Shown here one piece after another: positions 17,934-26,318 of a stretch of DNA of 64,000 nt. A model generated the notes under the pieces. That model ran no database searches, was not told the origin of the DNA, and was given only the letters and a program-made list of their open reading frames with translations. Made by a program: the position numbers and the translations under genes. Source of the stretch: JAYFNU01 sp964460755 (GTDB taxonomy: Bacteria > Bacillota > Clostridia > Oscillospirales > Ruminococcaceae); NCBI GenBank assembly GCA_964460755.1, contig CAYWQL010000005.1:1-64000 (forward strand), written 5' to 3'. Numbering within the stretch: the stretch's first letter is position 1; each line of letters begins with the position of its first letter.

Positions 17934-18085
17934 GGGGTAAAGCCAAAATAAAGTCGAAAATATTACATAAAGAATTTTATGCAAAAATTTAAGCGTGTTA
18001 TGAGAAAAAATGTTGTGATAACCACCGAAAACATTGTTATTTATTCCACAAATTTGTGTAATATCGAAATTTTGTATAAATATTC

Positions 18086-18113
18086 TTGATTAATAAGTAC
18101 ATTTAGTTATAAT
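18086..18113 (+). promoter_or_regulatory. SigmaA promoter of the glycine riboswitch-serC operon
   Basis: TTGATT (18086-18091) and TATAAT (18108-18113) are separated by 16 bases. The aptamer begins about 55 bases downstream of the likely start. Confidence 0.8.
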
Positions 18114-18175
18114 CAAATTATTGAACTACAAGTTATCGCAAATGTTTTTAAGATATAAGACGTAAAAATGAATGG

Positions 18176-18252
18176 CTCTGGAGAAGCTCTTTAACAGAGT
18201 GCCGAAGGTGTACGGCGGTTTTGCCGCCAATCTCTCAGGCAAAAGGACAGAG
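18176..18252 (+). ncRNA. Glycine riboswitch aptamer (single)
   Basis: The aptamer carries the conserved glycine-riboswitch elements: CTCTGGAGA at the 5' side (18176-18184), GCCGAAGG (18201-18208), a variable stem GGCGG-ttttg-CCGCC (18214-18228) and AATCTCTCAGGCAAAAGGAC (18229-18248) closing with CAGAG. P1 pairs ctctg (18176-18180) with cagag (18248-18252). Only one complete aptamer is seen, unlike the tandem form of Bacillus gcvT. The gene controlled is serC. A hairpin at 18249-18287 would compete with P1. Confidence 0.93.
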
Positions 18253-18290
18253 AAAAGGACGCGAGGAATGAGGGAATCCCTTTCTCTTTT
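18249..18290 (+). promoter_or_regulatory. Alternative hairpin overlapping riboswitch P1
   Basis: AGAGAAA (18249-18255) pairs perfectly with TTTCTCT (18281-18287), extended by two further pairs after a mismatch, and is followed by TTT. It uses the 3' strand of P1, so the two folds exclude each other. In Bacillus gcvT an equivalent fold is the terminator that glycine prevents. Confidence 0.6.
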
Positions 18291-18304
18291 ATACTGTTTA
18301 TGAG

Positions 18305-18340
18305 CTAAACCGTTATCGGTTTAGTTTTTTTATTTTTTTT
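18305..18340 (+). terminator. Leader terminator directly before serC
   Basis: A perfect 8-bp stem, ctaaaccg (18305-18312) with cggtttag (18317-18324), loop ttat, is followed by TTTTTTTATTTTTTTT up to 18340. The serC binding site AAGGAG begins at once (18341), so this terminator is in the transcribed leader and must be bypassed for serC expression. Its left arm (aaaccg) is also complementary to cggttt inside the aptamer P3 stem, a possible antiterminator pairing. Confidence 0.85.
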
Positions 18341-18355
18341 AAGGAGATATTAAAA

Positions 18356-19438
18356 ATGGAGCGTGTATTTAACTTTTCGGCGGGACCGTCGATGCTTCCT
18401 GTTTCAGTCTTGGAAAAGGCACAAAGTGAGCTTGTCTCGTACCCCGGTGCAGGCAGTAGCGTAATGGAGATGAGTCACCGCTCGCGTCCGTTCGAGGAGA
18501 TTATTGCACGCGCACAGGAAACGCTCAGAAAGCTTATGAACATTCCTGACGATTACGCTGTGCTTTTCCTTCAGGGCGGCGCCTCACTTCAGTTCTCTAT
18601 GGTTCCGATGAACCTTGCAAAGCGCGGCGACACCGCCGATTATGCGCTGACGGGGCAGTTCGCAACAAAGGCTTATAAAGAGGGTCAGCGCTGGTGTAAC
18701 GCCGTCGCCGTCGCTTCGAGCAAAGAGAGCACCTTCTCATATATTCCGAAGATTACTCCCGAGATGCTTTCAAAGGACGCGAAATACCTTCATATTACCG
18801 GCAACAACACAATTTTTGGTTCTTGCTACAACACACTTCCTGAAACGGGCAGCGTTCCCCTTGTCTGCGACCTTTCATCTGTTATTCTCGGCAAGGTGTT
18901 CGACGTTAATAAGTTTGAGCTTATTTACGCCGGCGCGCAGAAGAATATGGGACCGTCGGGTCTTACTGTTGTTATCATCAAGAAGTCGCTTCTCGACAAC
19001 GAAATCGACTCGGTCGTTCCTTCTATGCTGAACTACAAAACTATGTTCGATGCTGATTCGATGTACAACACTCCTCCGTGCTATTCCATTTATATGGCGG
19101 GTCTTGTTTACGAGTGGGTCGCGGAACAGGGCGGCGTTGCGGCAATGGAAAAGCGCAACACAGAAAAGGCTGCGATGCTTTACGACGCTATCGACAGCTC
19201 CTCCATCTTCAACAACCCCGTAAATAAGGAAGATCGTTCGATAATGAACGTAACCTTCACGCTCCCCGACGAGGACATGACAAAAGAGTTCCTTGCTATG
19301 ACTCAGGAGCGTGGAATGATTAACCTTAAGGGACACCGTTCGGTCGGCGGCTGCCGCGCGTCCATCTATAACGCTATGCCCGTCGAGGGTATCGAAGCCC
19401 TTGTCAAGTGCATTAAGGACTTCGAAGCCAAGAAATAA
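18356..19438 (+). CDS. serC: Phosphoserine aminotransferase
   Basis: This 360-residue PLP enzyme makes 3-phosphoserine from 3-phosphohydroxypyruvate and glutamate. The N-terminus ERVFNFSAGPSMLP and the PLP-lysine motif YAGAQKNMGPSG (Lys196) are diagnostic, as is MSHRSRPFEEI. AAGGAGATATT precedes ATG 18356. The operon continues with serA. It is under the glycine riboswitch leader. Codon usage shows more T-ending, highly expressed style codons than its neighbours. Confidence 0.98.
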   Translation: MERVFNFSAGPSMLPVSVLEKAQSELVSYPGAGSSVMEMSHRSRPFEEIIARAQETLRKLMNIPDDYAVLFLQGGASLQFSMVPMNLAKRGDTADYALTGQFATKAYKEGQRWCNAVAVASSKESTFSYIPKITPEMLSKDAKYLHITGNNTIFGSCYNTLPETGSVPLVCDLSSVILGKVFDVNKFELIYAGAQKNMGPSGLTVVIIKKSLLDNEIDSVVPSMLNYKTMFDADSMYNTPPCYSIYMAGLVYEWVAEQGGVAAMEKRNTEKAAMLYDAIDSSSIFNNPVNKEDRSIMNVTFTLPDEDMTKEFLAMTQERGMINLKGHRSVGGCRASIYNAMPVEGIEALVKCIKDFEAKK

Positions 19439-19464
19439 AATAAAAGAATAAAGGAATTGAAAAA

Positions 19465-20637
19465 ATGTTTAAGGTAAAAAAGCTTAACAATATAGCGGAT
19501 ATCGTAAATAAGTATCTCGACAGCGACAATTTTGAGCTTACGAGCGAGGGCGAGGATTATGACGCCGCGCTTGTCCGTTCGGCGGATATGCATTCCCTCG
19601 CGCTTCCCGAAAACCTTCTTGCCGTCGCCCGCGCGGGCGCAGGCACGAATAATATTCCTATTTCCGATTGCACCGAAAAGGGCATAGTGGTTTTCAATAC
19701 CCCCGGAGCGAACGCCAACGCAGTTAAGGAGCTTGTAATTTGCGGTATGCTTCTTGCGGGACGCGACGTAGTTTCGAGCATAGATTGGCTTAAAGAAGAA
19801 AGCGCGAAGGGAACGAAGGACCTCGACAAGCTTGTCGAGAAGGCGAAAAATAATTTCGTCGGTCCCGAGCTTACAGGCAAGAAGCTTGGCGTAATCGGTC
19901 TTGGCGCTATCGGTGTGCTCGTCGCGAATGCGGCTTGCAACGGTCTTGGTATGGAGGTCATCGGCTACGACCCGTTTATGTCGGTCGAGGCGGCTTGGCA
20001 TTTAACCCGTGCGGTTAAGCTTACCCAAAACGCAGACGATATATTTAAGGACTGCGATTTTATCACTATTCATGTGCCCCTCAACGACAAGACGAGAAAC
20101 ACCATCGCCGCGGAGCAGATAAACAAAATGAAGGACGGCACAGTCGTTCTCAATTTCGCAAGAGGACCGCTCGTCAATGACGAGGATATCGCGGCGGCAC
20201 TTGAAAGCGGAAAGCTTGGACATTACGTCACCGACTTCCCGAACGATTTTATTGCGGGAAAGAAGGGCGTTATCGCCATTCCTCACCTTGGAGCGTCGAC
20301 CCCCGAGAGCGAGGACAACTGCGCTAAGATGGCGGCGAAGCAGCTTAAAAATTACCTTCTTGACGGGAACATTAAGAACTCTGTCAATCTTCCCGAATGC
20401 ATTCTTCCGAAGTCCGAGGGTTATCGCCTTGCCATCATCAACCGCAATATAACAAATATGGTCGGACAGATTACATCGGTTCTTGCTTCGTACAAGTACA
20501 ACATCGACCATATGCTCAATAAGAGCAGAGGCGATTATGCCTATACGCTTATTGACGTCGAGAGCGAGCCGAGCAAGGAATGTGTCGACGAGCTTTCGAA
20601 AATTGACGGCGTAATAAGAATTAGGGTTATTAAATAA
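19465..20637 (+). CDS. serA: D-3-phosphoglycerate dehydrogenase
   Basis: This 390-residue enzyme oxidises 3-phosphoglycerate, the first step to serine. The Rossmann loop is GVIGLGAIGVLVANAA (about 141-156). Catalytic residues of the D-2-hydroxyacid dehydrogenase family are visible: NFARGPLVNDED (Arg), and the acid-His pair ending in IPHLGASTPESEDN. A short C-terminal ACT domain (about 320-390, AIINRNITNMVGQITSVLAS) probably mediates serine inhibition. It starts 26 bases after serC with AAAGGAATT as binding site. Confidence 0.97.
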   Translation: MFKVKKLNNIADIVNKYLDSDNFELTSEGEDYDAALVRSADMHSLALPENLLAVARAGAGTNNIPISDCTEKGIVVFNTPGANANAVKELVICGMLLAGRDVVSSIDWLKEESAKGTKDLDKLVEKAKNNFVGPELTGKKLGVIGLGAIGVLVANAACNGLGMEVIGYDPFMSVEAAWHLTRAVKLTQNADDIFKDCDFITIHVPLNDKTRNTIAAEQINKMKDGTVVLNFARGPLVNDEDIAAALESGKLGHYVTDFPNDFIAGKKGVIAIPHLGASTPESEDNCAKMAAKQLKNYLLDGNIKNSVNLPECILPKSEGYRLAIINRNITNMVGQITSVLASYKYNIDHMLNKSRGDYAYTLIDVESEPSKECVDELSKIDGVIRIRVIK

Positions 20638-20647
20638 CGGACGAAAA

Positions 20648-21823
20648 ATGACAGATATAAAACAGAAGCTAAAAGCGGTCGGCGCGTATGTGCCGCGCAT
20701 ACTCCTTCCTGCGAAAAATGTCGATTACGGCAAATTTTCGGTTATTGCCTGCGACCAGTTCTCGGCTCAGCCTGATTATTGGAACGACGTTAAGAGCTTT
20801 GTGGGCGAAAGCCCGTCTGCGCTTAACATCATTCTTCCCGAAGCGTTTCTTTCGAGTGAAAGCGACGAAACGGTCAACGAAATCAACGACGTAATGCGCG
20901 CCTACATAAACGGCGGTGTTTTAGAGGACATCGGTGAGGCGTTCGTCTTTGTTGAACGCGAAACCTCGTCGGGCGTAAGGAAGGGCTTGGTCGTCGCGCT
21001 TGACCTTGAGCGGTATGAATTTAATAAGGGCGCGAAAAGTCTTATACGCGCGACCGAGGAAACGGTCGTCGAAAGGCTGCCGTCGAGGATAAAAATCCGT
21101 AATGACGCGCCGCTTGAAATACCCCACGTTATGGTGCTTATAGACGACAAGAAAAATTTGCTCATGGGCGCCTTGGACGGAAAAAAAGATAAGCTTCCGC
21201 TTTTATATGATTTTGATTTAATGCTCGGCTCGGGCAAAATTAAGGGCTACAAGGTTTCGGACGACGAAAGTCTTTCGCTTGTCGCAGACGCGCTTTCAAG
21301 CCTTAAGAACGATAGCGCCGACGGTATGCTTTACGCTATGGGCGACGGAAACCATTCCTTCGCCGCGGCAAAATCCTGCTGGGACGACATAAAGAAAAGC
21401 CTTTCCGAAAAGGAGAGGGAAGACCACCCCGCGAGATACTGCCTTGTTGAGCTTGTCAATTTGTATGACGAGGCACTGAGGTTTGAGCCTATCCACCGTG
21501 TGCTGTTTAACGTCGACTCCGAAAAGCTTCAGCGGGAGGTTGGCTTCGACGCGGAAAATCCTCCGTCGCTTCAGGAGCTTCAGCCCAAGCTCGACGCTTG
21601 GCTAAAGAAAAATCCGAACGCGGAAATAGAGTATATCCACGGCGAAAAGGACTGTCGCGAAATAGGCGACGCCCCCGATAGACTTAGCATTATCTTCCCG
21701 GATTTCGAAAAGGACACGCTTTTCGATGTTGTCAGAGAAAAGGGCTCATTTGTAAGAAAAAGCTTCTCAATGGGTCACGCGAAGGACAAAAGGTTTTATT
21801 TAGAAGCGCACAAGATAAAATAA
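20648..21823 (+). CDS. DUF1015 family protein in the serine operon
   Basis: This 391-residue protein belongs to DUF1015 by its opening (YVPRILLPAKNVDYGKFSVI) and by the motif GDGNHSFAAAK at about 232-242, the family's version of [AD]DGHHRxxTA. Function is not established for this family. It is the third gene of the serC-serA operon, 10 bases after serA, and a serB-type phosphatase is absent from the window. The DGNHS motif resembles the DGHHR motif of ParB/sulfiredoxin-fold serine kinases such as archaeal SerK, which interconvert serine and phosphoserine. This suggests, but does not show, that it handles phosphoserine. Confidence 0.87.
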   Translation: MTDIKQKLKAVGAYVPRILLPAKNVDYGKFSVIACDQFSAQPDYWNDVKSFVGESPSALNIILPEAFLSSESDETVNEINDVMRAYINGGVLEDIGEAFVFVERETSSGVRKGLVVALDLERYEFNKGAKSLIRATEETVVERLPSRIKIRNDAPLEIPHVMVLIDDKKNLLMGALDGKKDKLPLLYDFDLMLGSGKIKGYKVSDDESLSLVADALSSLKNDSADGMLYAMGDGNHSFAAAKSCWDDIKKSLSEKEREDHPARYCLVELVNLYDEALRFEPIHRVLFNVDSEKLQREVGFDAENPPSLQELQPKLDAWLKKNPNAEIEYIHGEKDCREIGDAPDRLSIIFPDFEKDTLFDVVREKGSFVRKSFSMGHAKDKRFYLEAHKIK

Positions 21824-21826
21824 ATT

Positions 21827-21858
21827 ACCGCCCCTCGGTTAACCGAGGGGCGGTTTTG
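21827..21858. terminator. Bidirectional terminator between serine operon and chromate transporter genes
   Basis: A perfect 14-bp palindromic stem (21827-21840 with 21841-21854, outer arm accgcccctcggtt) is followed by ttt on the plus strand and, read on the minus strand, by aatTTATTTT. It lies between convergent genes. Confidence 0.9.
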
Positions 21859-21881
21859 CCTGTTATGTTTGTTGGAAGGGC

Positions 21882-22433
21882 TTACAGCTTCGCAATTATG
21901 CCGACTGCCGCCGCCGCCGCTATCCACACGACGGGGTGAAGATTTTTAAGCTTTTTTATCTGCATAAGCGCAAAGAATGCGGCGAAAAGAACGACGAGCG
22001 CAATGTTAAAGCCAAGACTTTCGTTAGGATTCAGAAAAACGATTTTCGCTATTCCGAGGAAGGCGCTTGCGATGAGTGCGGCGACGGCGGGTCGAATGCC
22101 GTAGAAAACCGCTCTTACCGTTTTGTTTTCGCTGAAGGAGGCGAGAAATTTCGCGATTATGGTGACGATAATTATGCTTGGAAGCACAAGTCCCGCCGTT
22201 GCGACTATACCGCCCAAAGGTCCTGCCGCGCGGTATCCCGCGAAGGTCGCCATATTGACGCCGATTGGACCGGGCGTGCTTTCGCTTATTGCGATAAAGT
22301 CGACGAGCTGGTCGCTTGTAAACCAGTCGTATTTGCCGACAAGCTCGGCTAAAAACGGAATCGTCGCCGCGCCGCCGCCAACGGCAAAAAAGCCGATTTT
22401 GAAAAACTCCCAAAAAAGAAGAAGGCAGGTCAT
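21882..22433 (-). CDS. Short chromate transporter family protein (half 2)
   Basis: This 183-residue membrane protein is a short-chain CHR-family protein, one half of the two-gene type that together equal the long ChrA. Signature: FFAVGGGAATIPFLAELVGKY, then QLVDFIAISESTPGPIGVNMATF and GFNIALVVLFAAFFALMQ. About six membrane segments. It overlaps the upstream half by four bases, as expected for a translationally coupled pair. Physiological substrate (chromate or another anion) is not evident from sequence. Confidence 0.93.
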   Translation of the reverse strand: MTCLLLFWEFFKIGFFAVGGGAATIPFLAELVGKYDWFTSDQLVDFIAISESTPGPIGVNMATFAGYRAAGPLGGIVATAGLVLPSIIIVTIIAKFLASFSENKTVRAVFYGIRPAVAALIASAFLGIAKIVFLNPNESLGFNIALVVLFAAFFALMQIKKLKNLHPVVWIAAAAAVGIIAKL

Positions 22434-22975
22434 ATTTTTTTCTCCTTTATTTTCGAGACGATTACGCCGAGCGCGCCCGACAGCAAAACGATAAATATCG
22501 ACGGCACGTTAAGGAAAAACGCCGCGACGAGGGCGACGGCGAAGACTGCGACGCAGTAGTAATCCACAAGACTTTTCTTAGCCATAGAAATGATAGTCGT
22601 CAGCATAAGGGCGCACACCGCCGCGCGAATGCCCGAAAGAGCGTGAAGGAGTATCGGACTTTCCATAAAAGCGTCGAGTGCTGACGCAACGATAAGAATT
22701 ATAATAATAGACGGCGTAACCATGCCGAGGGTCGCGGCGAAGGCTCCCGCGATTTTACCCTTTTTGTAGCCGATAAAGGTCGCGGTGTTGACGGCGATTA
22801 TTCCGGGGGTGCATTGCCCTATGGCGTAATAATCAAGAAGCTCGTCCTCCGTCGCCCAGCCCTTTTTGTCAACGATAACGTTTTTAAGCATGGCGAGCAT
22901 AGCGAGTCCTCCGCCGAAGGTCAGCGCGCCAATACTCGCAAAAGCCCAGAAAAGCTCGAAAAGAGTTTTAATCAT
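22430..22975 (-). CDS. Short chromate transporter family protein (half 1)
   Basis: This 181-residue membrane protein is the partner of the downstream half: GALTFGGGLAMLAMLKNVIV, then LLDYYAIGQCTPGIIAVNTATFIGYKKG and SGIRAAVCALMLTTIISMAK. The conserved GGG...(P/T)PG motif is in both halves, and the pair likely forms a heterodimer with opposed topology. Stop and start overlap (ATGA). Confidence 0.93.
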   Translation of the reverse strand: MIKTLFELFWAFASIGALTFGGGLAMLAMLKNVIVDKKGWATEDELLDYYAIGQCTPGIIAVNTATFIGYKKGKIAGAFAATLGMVTPSIIIILIVASALDAFMESPILLHALSGIRAAVCALMLTTIISMAKKSLVDYYCVAVFAVALVAAFFLNVPSIFIVLLSGALGVIVSKIKEKKI

Positions 22976-23054
22976 AGCTGCTCCTCGCTTGGGTAGTGTA
23001 TAGCTTTATTCTAACCGCAAAAGCGGCGTTATGCAACTTTATTTCCTTTTGTTG

Positions 23055-23083
23055 TTGAGTAATATTCAAACAAATGATATAAT
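23055..23083 (+). promoter_or_regulatory. SigmaA promoter of galM
   Basis: TTGAGT (23055-23060), 17-base spacer, TATAAT (23078-23083), about 38 bases before the start codon. Confidence 0.75.
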
Positions 23084-23120
23084 AAAACAAACCTATTTTA
23101 TGTTGTAGGAGGAAACATCA

Positions 23121-24203
23121 TTGATAACGAAAAGCGATTTTTGGTTCACAAAGGACGGCGAAAAGGTAACCCTCTATACTGTTAAGAATAAGTCGGGCGC
23201 TTATGTCGAGATACTCGACTACGGCTGCACGGTAAGAAGCATTGTCGTCCCCGCACGAAACGGCGAGATGACCGACGTTTGCCTCGGGCACGAGGATATG
23301 GAAGCCTATGAGAAGGATGATTCCTTCCTTGGCGCGACGGTCGGACGCTTCGCAAACCGTATAGGCGGCGCGAAGTTCACCCTGAATGATAAGGAGTACA
23401 AGCTTTTTGTCAACGATGGCGAAAACACACTTCACGGCGGACAAAAGGGCTTCGACAAATACGTTTGGAAATGCGTTGACGAGGAGGAAAACTTCGTCAC
23501 CTTTGCGCGTCTTTCGCCCGACGGCGAAGAAAATTTCCCCGGAAATCTTGAGCTCGAGGTGAAATTCACCTTTTCCGACAACAACGAATTCGAAATTGAA
23601 TACAAGGCAAAATCCGATAAGGACACACCGCTTAACCTTACGAACCACACCTATTTCAACCTCGACGGTATTCAGTCTACAAGTATTCTCGACCAAACCC
23701 TTCAGTTAAACGCGGCGTTTGTCACCGAAGCGGGCAAGGGACTTATCCCGACAGGCAAGCTTCTTCCCGTCGATGAAAATCTCTTTGACTTCAACGACGA
23801 GACGCCGTTTGATTTCACTCAGCCCAAGAAGATGGGCAGAGATATTGAGCTCGACAACGAACAGCTTAAGGTTGCGGGCGGCTACGACCACAACTTCGTT
23901 CTCGACGGAAGCGGCATGAGAGAAATCGCCGTTGCCCATTCCGACGTGAGCGGAATAACCATGCGCGTGTTTACCGACCGTCCGTGCGTTCAGCTTTATA
24001 CGAGTAACTTCCTTGGAGGTATGGCGGGACTTGGCGGAAGAAAGCACATAAAGCGTTCGGCTTTCTGCCTTGAAACCCAAGGCTTCCCCGACGCGGTAAA
24101 TAAGCCCGAATTTGTTAGCTGTATCCTGAAAGCGGGCGAGGATTTCACGACAAAGACGGTCTATTCCTTTGAGTCTGCCGAGGGCAACGAGTTTACCTTT
24201 TAA
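23121..24203 (+). CDS. galM: Aldose 1-epimerase (mutarotase)
   Basis: This 360-residue enzyme interconverts alpha and beta anomers of galactose or other hexoses. It has the family motifs LGATVGRFANRIGGAKF, LHGGQKGFDKYVW, LTNHTYFNLDG (with the catalytic His) and YDHNFVLDG, and CLETQGFPDAVNKPEF near the C-terminus (catalytic Glu in the preceding or adjacent motif). The start is TTG 23121, preceded by AGGAGGA (23107-23113). It is a stand-alone gene with its own promoter and terminator. Confidence 0.96.
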   Translation: MITKSDFWFTKDGEKVTLYTVKNKSGAYVEILDYGCTVRSIVVPARNGEMTDVCLGHEDMEAYEKDDSFLGATVGRFANRIGGAKFTLNDKEYKLFVNDGENTLHGGQKGFDKYVWKCVDEEENFVTFARLSPDGEENFPGNLELEVKFTFSDNNEFEIEYKAKSDKDTPLNLTNHTYFNLDGIQSTSILDQTLQLNAAFVTEAGKGLIPTGKLLPVDENLFDFNDETPFDFTQPKKMGRDIELDNEQLKVAGGYDHNFVLDGSGMREIAVAHSDVSGITMRVFTDRPCVQLYTSNFLGGMAGLGGRKHIKRSAFCLETQGFPDAVNKPEFVSCILKAGEDFTTKTVYSFESAEGNEFTF

Positions 24204-24225
24204 TCAATAAATAATCGAGTATACT

Positions 24226-24258
24226 AAAGAGGACGGCTAAAAAGCTGTCCTCTTTTTT
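24226..24258 (+). terminator. Terminator of galM
   Basis: A 13-bp stem, 24226-24238 with 24244-24256, one G-U pair, loop of five, with a run of six T's overlapping the end of the right arm. Confidence 0.88.
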
Positions 24259-24274
24259 GCGTCGCAGGAGGGGG

Positions 24275-24303
24275 TTGCTATAAAAACAAATGTTTGCTAT
24301 AAT
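24275..24303 (+). promoter_or_regulatory. SigmaA promoter of uvrBA
   Basis: TTGCTA (24275-24280), 17-base spacer, TATAAT (24298-24303). The spacer contains an inverted repeat AAACAAATGTTT (24284-24295). Confidence 0.85.
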
Positions 24304-24337
24304 AGTAGGATACCAACCACATAAAGAACAAACATTC
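24284..24337 (+). promoter_or_regulatory. Two LexA/DinR-like box candidates upstream of uvrB
   Basis: AAACAAATGTTT (24284-24295) lies between -35 and -10, and GAACAAACATTC (24326-24337) lies just before the ribosome binding site. Against the Gram-positive SOS consensus GAACNNNNGTTC they have two and one mismatches respectively. SOS control of uvrBA is common, so binding is plausible, but LexA of this organism is not in the window. Confidence 0.5.
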
Positions 24338-24347
24338 GGGTGATGAT

Positions 24348-26306
24348 ATGGACAAATTTATTTTACATTCCCCCTATAAGCCGACTGGCGACCAGCCTGA
24401 GGCAATTAAAGGGCTTACCGACGGGCTGAACAGAGGATATAAGGAGCAGACCCTTCTTGGCGTAACGGGCTCGGGAAAAACCTTCACTATGGCGAACGTT
24501 ATCGCGAACGTCAACCGTCCCACGCTCGTGCTTGCCCACAACAAGACTCTCGCCGCCCAGCTGTGCAGCGAATTTAAGGAATTTTTCCCCGAAAACGCCG
24601 TCGAGTATTTCGTTTCCTATTACGATTATTATCAGCCTGAGGCGTATATTCCCAACACCGACACCTATATCGAAAAGGACAGCGCGATAAACGACGAAAT
24701 CGACAAGCTTCGTCATTCGGCTACCTCCTCGCTTTCCGAGCGTCGCGACGTTATTATCGTCGCCTCGGTTTCCTGTATTTATACCTTGGGAAACCCGATT
24801 GATTATCGAAGCTCGGTTATTTCTATGCGCCCGAACGCAGTTATGTCGCGCGACGACCTCATTCGTCGTCTGGTTGAAATACAGTACGAGCGAAATGACC
24901 TCGGGTTTGAGCGTAACCGTTTTCGCGTGCGCGGAGACGTCGTCGAGGTTTTTCCCGCTTATTCGAGCGAGAACGCGATAAGGGTTGAATTTTTCGGTGA
25001 TACCATTGAAAGAATAAGTGAAATTAATACCGTGACGGGCGACCGTATAAACCTTCTCAATCATATTGCGATTTATCCCGCGTCGCATTATATTATTCCG
25101 CGCGATATGCTTATGGAAAAGCTTTCGGATTTGCGCGTGGAAATGGACGAAAGGGTTAAGTATTTTAAAGAAAACGGAAAGCTTATCGAGGCGCAAAGAA
25201 TAGCCGAAAGAACGATGAACGACATCGAAATGCTTTCCGAGGTCGGAACCTGCAAGGGGGTAGAGAACTATTCTCGTGTGCTTGCAGGGCGAGAGGTGGG
25301 CTGTAAGCCCTTTACCCTTTTGGATTATTTCCCTGACGACTTTCTTATGTTTGTCGATGAGAGCCATGTTATGCTTCCGCAGATTCGAGGAATGTACGGC
25401 GGCGATTTCGCACGCAAAAAGAATCTCGTCGATTTCGGTTTTCGTCTTCCGTCGGCGTTCGATAACCGTCCTCTTCGCTTTGAGGAGTTTTACGGCAACA
25501 TCAATCAGGTTATATTTACGAGCGCGACGCCGGGAGAATTTGAGCGTGGAAAGTCCGAGCAGATTGTCGAACAGATTATACGTCCGACTGGGCTTATTGA
25601 CCCCGAGGTCGTTGTTAAGCCTACGGTCGGTCAGATAGACGACCTTCTTTCGGAAATCAACAAACGTGTTAAAAAAAAGGAGCGCGTTCTTGTTACGACG
25701 CTGACGAAGCGTATGGCGGAGGACCTCACCGATTACCTTGAAGACAAAGGGGTTAAGGTGCGGTATATGCACTATGACGTTGACACCATGGAGCGAATGG
25801 AAATCGTTCGTGATTTGCGGCTTGGCGAGTTTGACGTGCTTGTCGGAATCAACCTTCTTCGCGAGGGCTTGGATATTCCCGAGGTGTCGCTCGTCGCGAT
25901 ACTTGACGCCGACAAGGAGGGCTTCCTTCGCTCGGAAACCTCACTTGTTCAAACCATTGGCCGCGCGGCGCGAAACGTCGGCGGTCAGGTTATAATGTAT
26001 GCGGACACGGTCACGCCGTCTATGGAACGCGCGATAAGCGAAACTGACCGCAGACGGGCAATCCAGCGAGAATACAACGACAAACACGGCATAACACCGA
26101 CCTCGATAGTTAAGGATATTCGAGCCGTGCTCGAAATTTCGTCGAAGGAAAAGGCAACGCTTGACGGAAAGAAGCTTTCAAAGCAGGAGCGCTTTGAGCT
26201 TATCGAACGGCTTAGAAAAGAAATGAAGAACGCGGCGAAGCTGCTTGAATTCGAGTATGCGGCGGAGCTCCGTGACAAGATAGCAAAGCTTGAGAAAATG
26301 AGATAG
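24348..26306 (+). CDS. uvrB: Excinuclease ABC subunit B
   Basis: This 652-residue helicase-like damage-verification subunit of nucleotide excision repair has Walker A GVTGSGKTFTMAN (38-50), the beta-hairpin region YYDYYQPEAYIPNTDTYIEK, the helicase motif MFVDESHVMLPQI, motif VI QTIGRAARN and the C-terminal UVR domain (FEYAAELRDKIAKLEKMR) that binds UvrC. Length is standard. It forms an operon with uvrA 12 bases downstream. It starts at ATG 24348 with GGGTGA upstream. Confidence 0.98.
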   Translation: MDKFILHSPYKPTGDQPEAIKGLTDGLNRGYKEQTLLGVTGSGKTFTMANVIANVNRPTLVLAHNKTLAAQLCSEFKEFFPENAVEYFVSYYDYYQPEAYIPNTDTYIEKDSAINDEIDKLRHSATSSLSERRDVIIVASVSCIYTLGNPIDYRSSVISMRPNAVMSRDDLIRRLVEIQYERNDLGFERNRFRVRGDVVEVFPAYSSENAIRVEFFGDTIERISEINTVTGDRINLLNHIAIYPASHYIIPRDMLMEKLSDLRVEMDERVKYFKENGKLIEAQRIAERTMNDIEMLSEVGTCKGVENYSRVLAGREVGCKPFTLLDYFPDDFLMFVDESHVMLPQIRGMYGGDFARKKNLVDFGFRLPSAFDNRPLRFEEFYGNINQVIFTSATPGEFERGKSEQIVEQIIRPTGLIDPEVVVKPTVGQIDDLLSEINKRVKKKERVLVTTLTKRMAEDLTDYLEDKGVKVRYMHYDVDTMERMEIVRDLRLGEFDVLVGINLLREGLDIPEVSLVAILDADKEGFLRSETSLVQTIGRAARNVGGQVIMYADTVTPSMERAISETDRRRAIQREYNDKHGITPTSIVKDIRAVLEISSKEKATLDGKKLSKQERFELIERLRKEMKNAAKLLEFEYAAELRDKIAKLEKMR

Positions 26307-26318
26307 AAGGAAACAGGA

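Noticed and set aside
24363..25772. Long open frame (469 codons) on the minus strand inside uvrB
   Set aside because: It is a shadow of the strongly conserved uvrB coding sequence; composition follows the opposite strand and no motif is present.
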